Below, one piece after another: positions 61,138 to 64,000 of a stretch of 64,000 nt of DNA; the stretch's first letter is position 1, and each line of letters starts with the position of its first letter. The notes under the pieces were generated by a model. That model was given only the letters and a program-made list of their open reading frames with translations. It did not search any database and was not told where the DNA came from. This DNA comes from Streptosporangium violaceochromogenes (GTDB lineage Bacteria > Actinomycetota > Actinomycetes > Streptosporangiales > Streptosporangiaceae). The translations under genes were made by a program, and so were the position numbers. The stretch is from the NCBI RefSeq assembly GCF_014654615.1, contig NZ_BNBB01000027.1, positions 1 to 64,000 on the forward strand, in the 5' to 3' direction.

Positions 61138-62304
61138 TCAGAAAGGGGTGCAGATGAGGGCGAACGGTTTTTCCCCGATCCGGGTGAGAATCACGACCGC
61201 CGAATGGCCGCCGGAAAGCCGCAGGTCCTTCCTGAGGCGCTCGACGTCGACCGCCGAGCCCCGCTTCTTGAGCGTCACCTCGCCGACCCCGCGCTCGCGC
61301 AGCGCCGCCCGCAGCCGCTTGAGCGAGAAGGGAAGCACCTCGTGAACCTCGTACCGGGACGCCCACGGGGTCCGCGCCGGGGTGTCGGTGGTGATGTAGG
61401 CGATGCGCGGGTCGAGGAGCCGCCCGCCGATCGCGGCGGCGACCTCGGCGACCAGATGGGCCCGGATCGCCGCGCCGTCCGGCTCGTGGACGTAGCGGCC
61501 GACGGGGCCGTGCCCGGCCGGGCCGAGCGCCGGATCGGGCGTCAGCGTCGCCCCCGACGGCAGCATCGTCGCCCGGCGCCCGGCCGTGCCCGCCAGGGCG
61601 CCGCACCAGATCACGGCCTCCTTGACCTCTCCCCGGTAGGAGACCCACTCGGCCTCCGCGCCGCCGGGGACCAGCTCGTGGGGGATGCCGGGCGCGACCT
61701 TCAGGCAGGCGGCCGGGGCCCGGCCCGCCATCTCCAGCACCTCGGGCCAGGGCGGGGAGTAGGACATCGGGTCGAAGGTCCTGCCCCGGGCGCTCCGGCG
61801 GGCGGGGTCGGCGAACAGGACGTCGAAGGAGGCCGCCTCGACGGTGGCGGCGGTGGCCGTACGGACCGAGACCCGCTCTCCCAGCCCCAGGGCGTCGGCG
61901 TTGGCCCGGGCGATCGCGGCGGTCAGCGGGTCGGCCTCGACGGCCTCGACGACGCACCCGGCCCTGGCCAGGGCGATGAGGTCTCCGCCGATCCCGCAGC
62001 AGACGTCGGCGACCCGGGAGCCCGCCGTGAAGCGCCGGGCCCGGTGGTCGGCCACCTCGCGGCGGGTGGCCTGCTCCAGGCCGTGCGGGGTGAAGTACAT
62101 CAGGGGGGCGTCGGAACCGAACTTGCCGGCGGCGCGTCGCCGGAGCCCGGCCTGGGTGAGCGCCGCCGAGGTCAGGGCCGCGTCATAGCTCTTCCGCAGC
62201 CGTGTCACCGCCGCCACCGGGTCGTCGCCCACGATCTCGGCCGCCGCCTCCAGGGCCTCCTGGCCGCGGGGTGTCAGCAGCTCCCGGAACGCGTCAAGGT
62301 CCAC
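61138..62304 (-). CDS. Class I SAM-dependent methyltransferase with THUMP-like C-terminus
   Basis: 388 aa. The SAM-binding motif I VADVCCGIGGDLIALA and FDVLFADPARR are visible in the middle, and a C-terminal domain (GVGEVTLKKRGSAVDVERLRKDLRLSGGHSAVVILTRIGEKPFALIC) matches the THUMP-like domain of actinobacterial methyltransferases. The N-terminal 90 residues are helical (RELLTPRGQEALEAA). The substrate is probably RNA (inference). GTG start at 62304. Minus strand, separated from the coiled-coil gene by the repeat region. Confidence 0.88.
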   Translation of the reverse strand: MDLDAFRELLTPRGQEALEAAAEIVGDDPVAAVTRLRKSYDAALTSAALTQAGLRRRAAGKFGSDAPLMYFTPHGLEQATRREVADHRARRFTAGSRVADVCCGIGGDLIALARAGCVVEAVEADPLTAAIARANADALGLGERVSVRTATAATVEAASFDVLFADPARRSARGRTFDPMSYSPPWPEVLEMAGRAPAACLKVAPGIPHELVPGGAEAEWVSYRGEVKEAVIWCGALAGTAGRRATMLPSGATLTPDPALGPAGHGPVGRYVHEPDGAAIRAHLVAEVAAAIGGRLLDPRIAYITTDTPARTPWASRYEVHEVLPFSLKRLRAALRERGVGEVTLKKRGSAVDVERLRKDLRLSGGHSAVVILTRIGEKPFALICTPF

Positions 62305-62651
62305 CCCCCGACGCTATCGCCTGGCCGGGAGCCCTCCGGTCAGTCGGGCAGTTCGGGACCGGTCCTTCGCCACGTCTCCGTCGATGACCGGGACGTCCGG
62401 GCAGGGCCGCTGCCGTGGCCCGAGCACGACGTCCATCTGCGTCACCGCCTTCACGTCGCCGGGGGCCTGTTCCCGTGCGTTCCCCCACGACGGCGTCCTC
62501 CACGGCGAGGTCGGCGGCGATCCTCTCGCTCCTTCCCCGCCGGGGGCTTCCGCCGGGTTTTCCGGGGCGGGGCCCGCCGCCCGGCGGACGGTTCCGCGGC
62601 CCTGCCTGGGGCTCCCGGCGCCACTCATGCGGCCTCCGAGGGCGGTTCGTG
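62305..62651 (+). other. Gene-free stretch between methyltransferase and groES
   Basis: Open frames cover this stretch but none looks like a real protein (Pro/Arg/Gly-rich, no ribosome-binding site, no codon-position pattern). The only features I see are at its right edge: the groE promoter and CIRCE at 62652-62713. Confidence 0.5.
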
Positions 62652-62680
62652 TTGACTGTCAAGGCCACCTTGCATACTGT
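62652..62680 (+). promoter_or_regulatory. Promoter of groES-groEL
   Basis: TTGACT (62652-62657), 17-bp spacer, TACTGT (62675-62680). The expected start of transcription, about 62687, falls on the first arm of the CIRCE element. Confidence 0.85.
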
Positions 62681-62686
62681 TCCGTA

Positions 62687-62713
62687 TTGGCACTCTCCCG
62701 GTGAGAGTGCCAG
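62687..62713 (+). promoter_or_regulatory. CIRCE operator (HrcA binding site)
   Basis: TTGGCACTC-N9-GAGTGCCAG matches the CIRCE consensus (second arm one base from perfect). It overlaps the transcription start of groES, so HrcA should repress the operon and heat shock relieve it. Only this one copy is seen. Confidence 0.93.
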
Positions 62714-62802
62714 ATACATGCGACGAGGCAGGTCTGACACCCGCGACGGCAGACCGCTGGTCGCCTCTTCTAGATCATTCAAATCTGAAGGGGAGGTCCG
62801 AC

Positions 62803-63114
62803 GTGACGACCGCCACCAAGGTTCCCGTTAAGCCGCTCGGCGACCGCATCGTGGTCCAGCCGCTTGAGGCAGAGCAGACCACTGCTTCCGGTCTGGTCAT
62901 CCCGGACACCGCCAAGGAGAAGCCGCAGGAGGGCAAGGTCCTCGCGGTGGGCCCCGGCAACTGGGACGAGGACGGCGACAAGCGGATTCCGCTCGACGTC
63001 AAGGAGGGCGATGTCGTCCTCTACAGCAAGTACGGCGGCACCGAGGTGAAGTACGGCGGTGAGGAGTACCTCGTGCTCTCCGCCCGTGACGTGCTCGCCA
63101 TCATCGAGAAGTAA
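62803..63114 (+). CDS. groES: Co-chaperonin GroES
   Basis: 103-aa lid of the chaperonin ([42 protein letters not shown]; mobile loop included). GTG at 62803 preceded by AAGGGGAGG. The longer open frame upstream covers the promoter and is not coding. Followed by groEL after 89 bp that contain a strong hairpin. Confidence 0.98.
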   Translation: MTTATKVPVKPLGDRIVVQPLEAEQTTASGLVIPDTAKEKPQEGKVLAVGPGNWDEDGDKRIPLDVKEGDVVLYSKYGGTEVKYGGEEYLVLSARDVLAIIEK

Positions 63115-63141
63115 CCCACACTTCGACGGGATGACGTATCG

Positions 63142-64000
<859 letters not shown>

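Noticed and set aside
62305-62802. Several ORFs between methyltransferase and groES
   Set aside because: No ribosome-binding sites, low-complexity products, and they run across the groE promoter and CIRCE.

Overview
This is a high-GC actinobacterial chromosome segment. GTG starts are common, third codon positions are G/C-rich, many tightly packed genes overlap as GTGA or ATGA, and S14 is the zinc-binding type. Protein style and gene order (GntR/UTRA regulators, small Streptosporangiaceae-type ORFs, class F sortase, glmM/coaA/glmS/acpS/nnrD/alr order) suggest family Streptosporangiaceae (Streptosporangium/Nonomuraea-like). That taxonomic guess is an inference from reading, not from a search.

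Layout. (1) 1-8867: end of rpoB, rpoC, then the str operon rpsL-rpsG-fusA-tuf behind a clear sigma-70-type promoter. (2) 9130-20420: the S10-spc supercluster rpsJ-rplC-rplD-rplW-rplB-rpsS-rplV-rpsC-rplP-rpmC-rpsQ / rplN-rplX-rplE-rpsN-rpsH-rplF-rplR-rpsE-rpmD-rplO-secY, followed by adk and map. (3) 22010-23203: a DUF1707 membrane protein and a secreted Ig-like membrane-anchored protein. (4) 23644-28389: infA-rpmJ-rpsM-rpsK-rpsD-rpoA-rplQ-truA. (5) 28442-33032, minus strand: a likely cell-surface cluster with two paralogous proline-rich single-pass membrane proteins and a CAP-domain protein. (6) 33405-35797: rplM-rpsI-glmM behind a good promoter and ended by a textbook intrinsic terminator. (7) About 35860-48129: an accessory block between glmM and coaA with four ABC transporter genes, a DUF389 protein, three GntR-type regulators (one HTH-only, one complete, one UTRA-only), two small conserved-looking proteins, two degraded IS630-type elements bracketing a lower-GC membrane NACHT NTPase, a NUDIX hydrolase and a deazaflavin-dependent oxidoreductase. 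(8) 48223-59524: coaA (minus), then glmS-acpS-nnrD-alr-hydrolase-tsaE, a secreted protein with a class F sortase, and tsaB-rimI-tsaD. (9) 59611-64000: a long coiled-coil-like protein preceded by a striking 10-bp-period repeat, a THUMP-like methyltransferase, and groES-groEL behind a promoter overlapped by a CIRCE operator.

How the genes work together. Most of the window is the translation, transcription and secretion core, plus cell-wall precursor synthesis (GlmM, GlmS, Alr), cofactor supply (CoaA, AcpS, NnrD) and t6A tRNA modification (TsaB, TsaD, TsaE; RimI lies in the same block). The less explained material is the surface cluster at 28-33 kb, the sortase and paralogous Ig-like proteins (22.7 kb and 56 kb), the IS-bracketed NACHT gene (44.3-46.4 kb), the GntR/small-protein module (40.8-43.4 kb) and several repeats or palindromes. 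I saw no tRNA, rRNA or CRISPR array.
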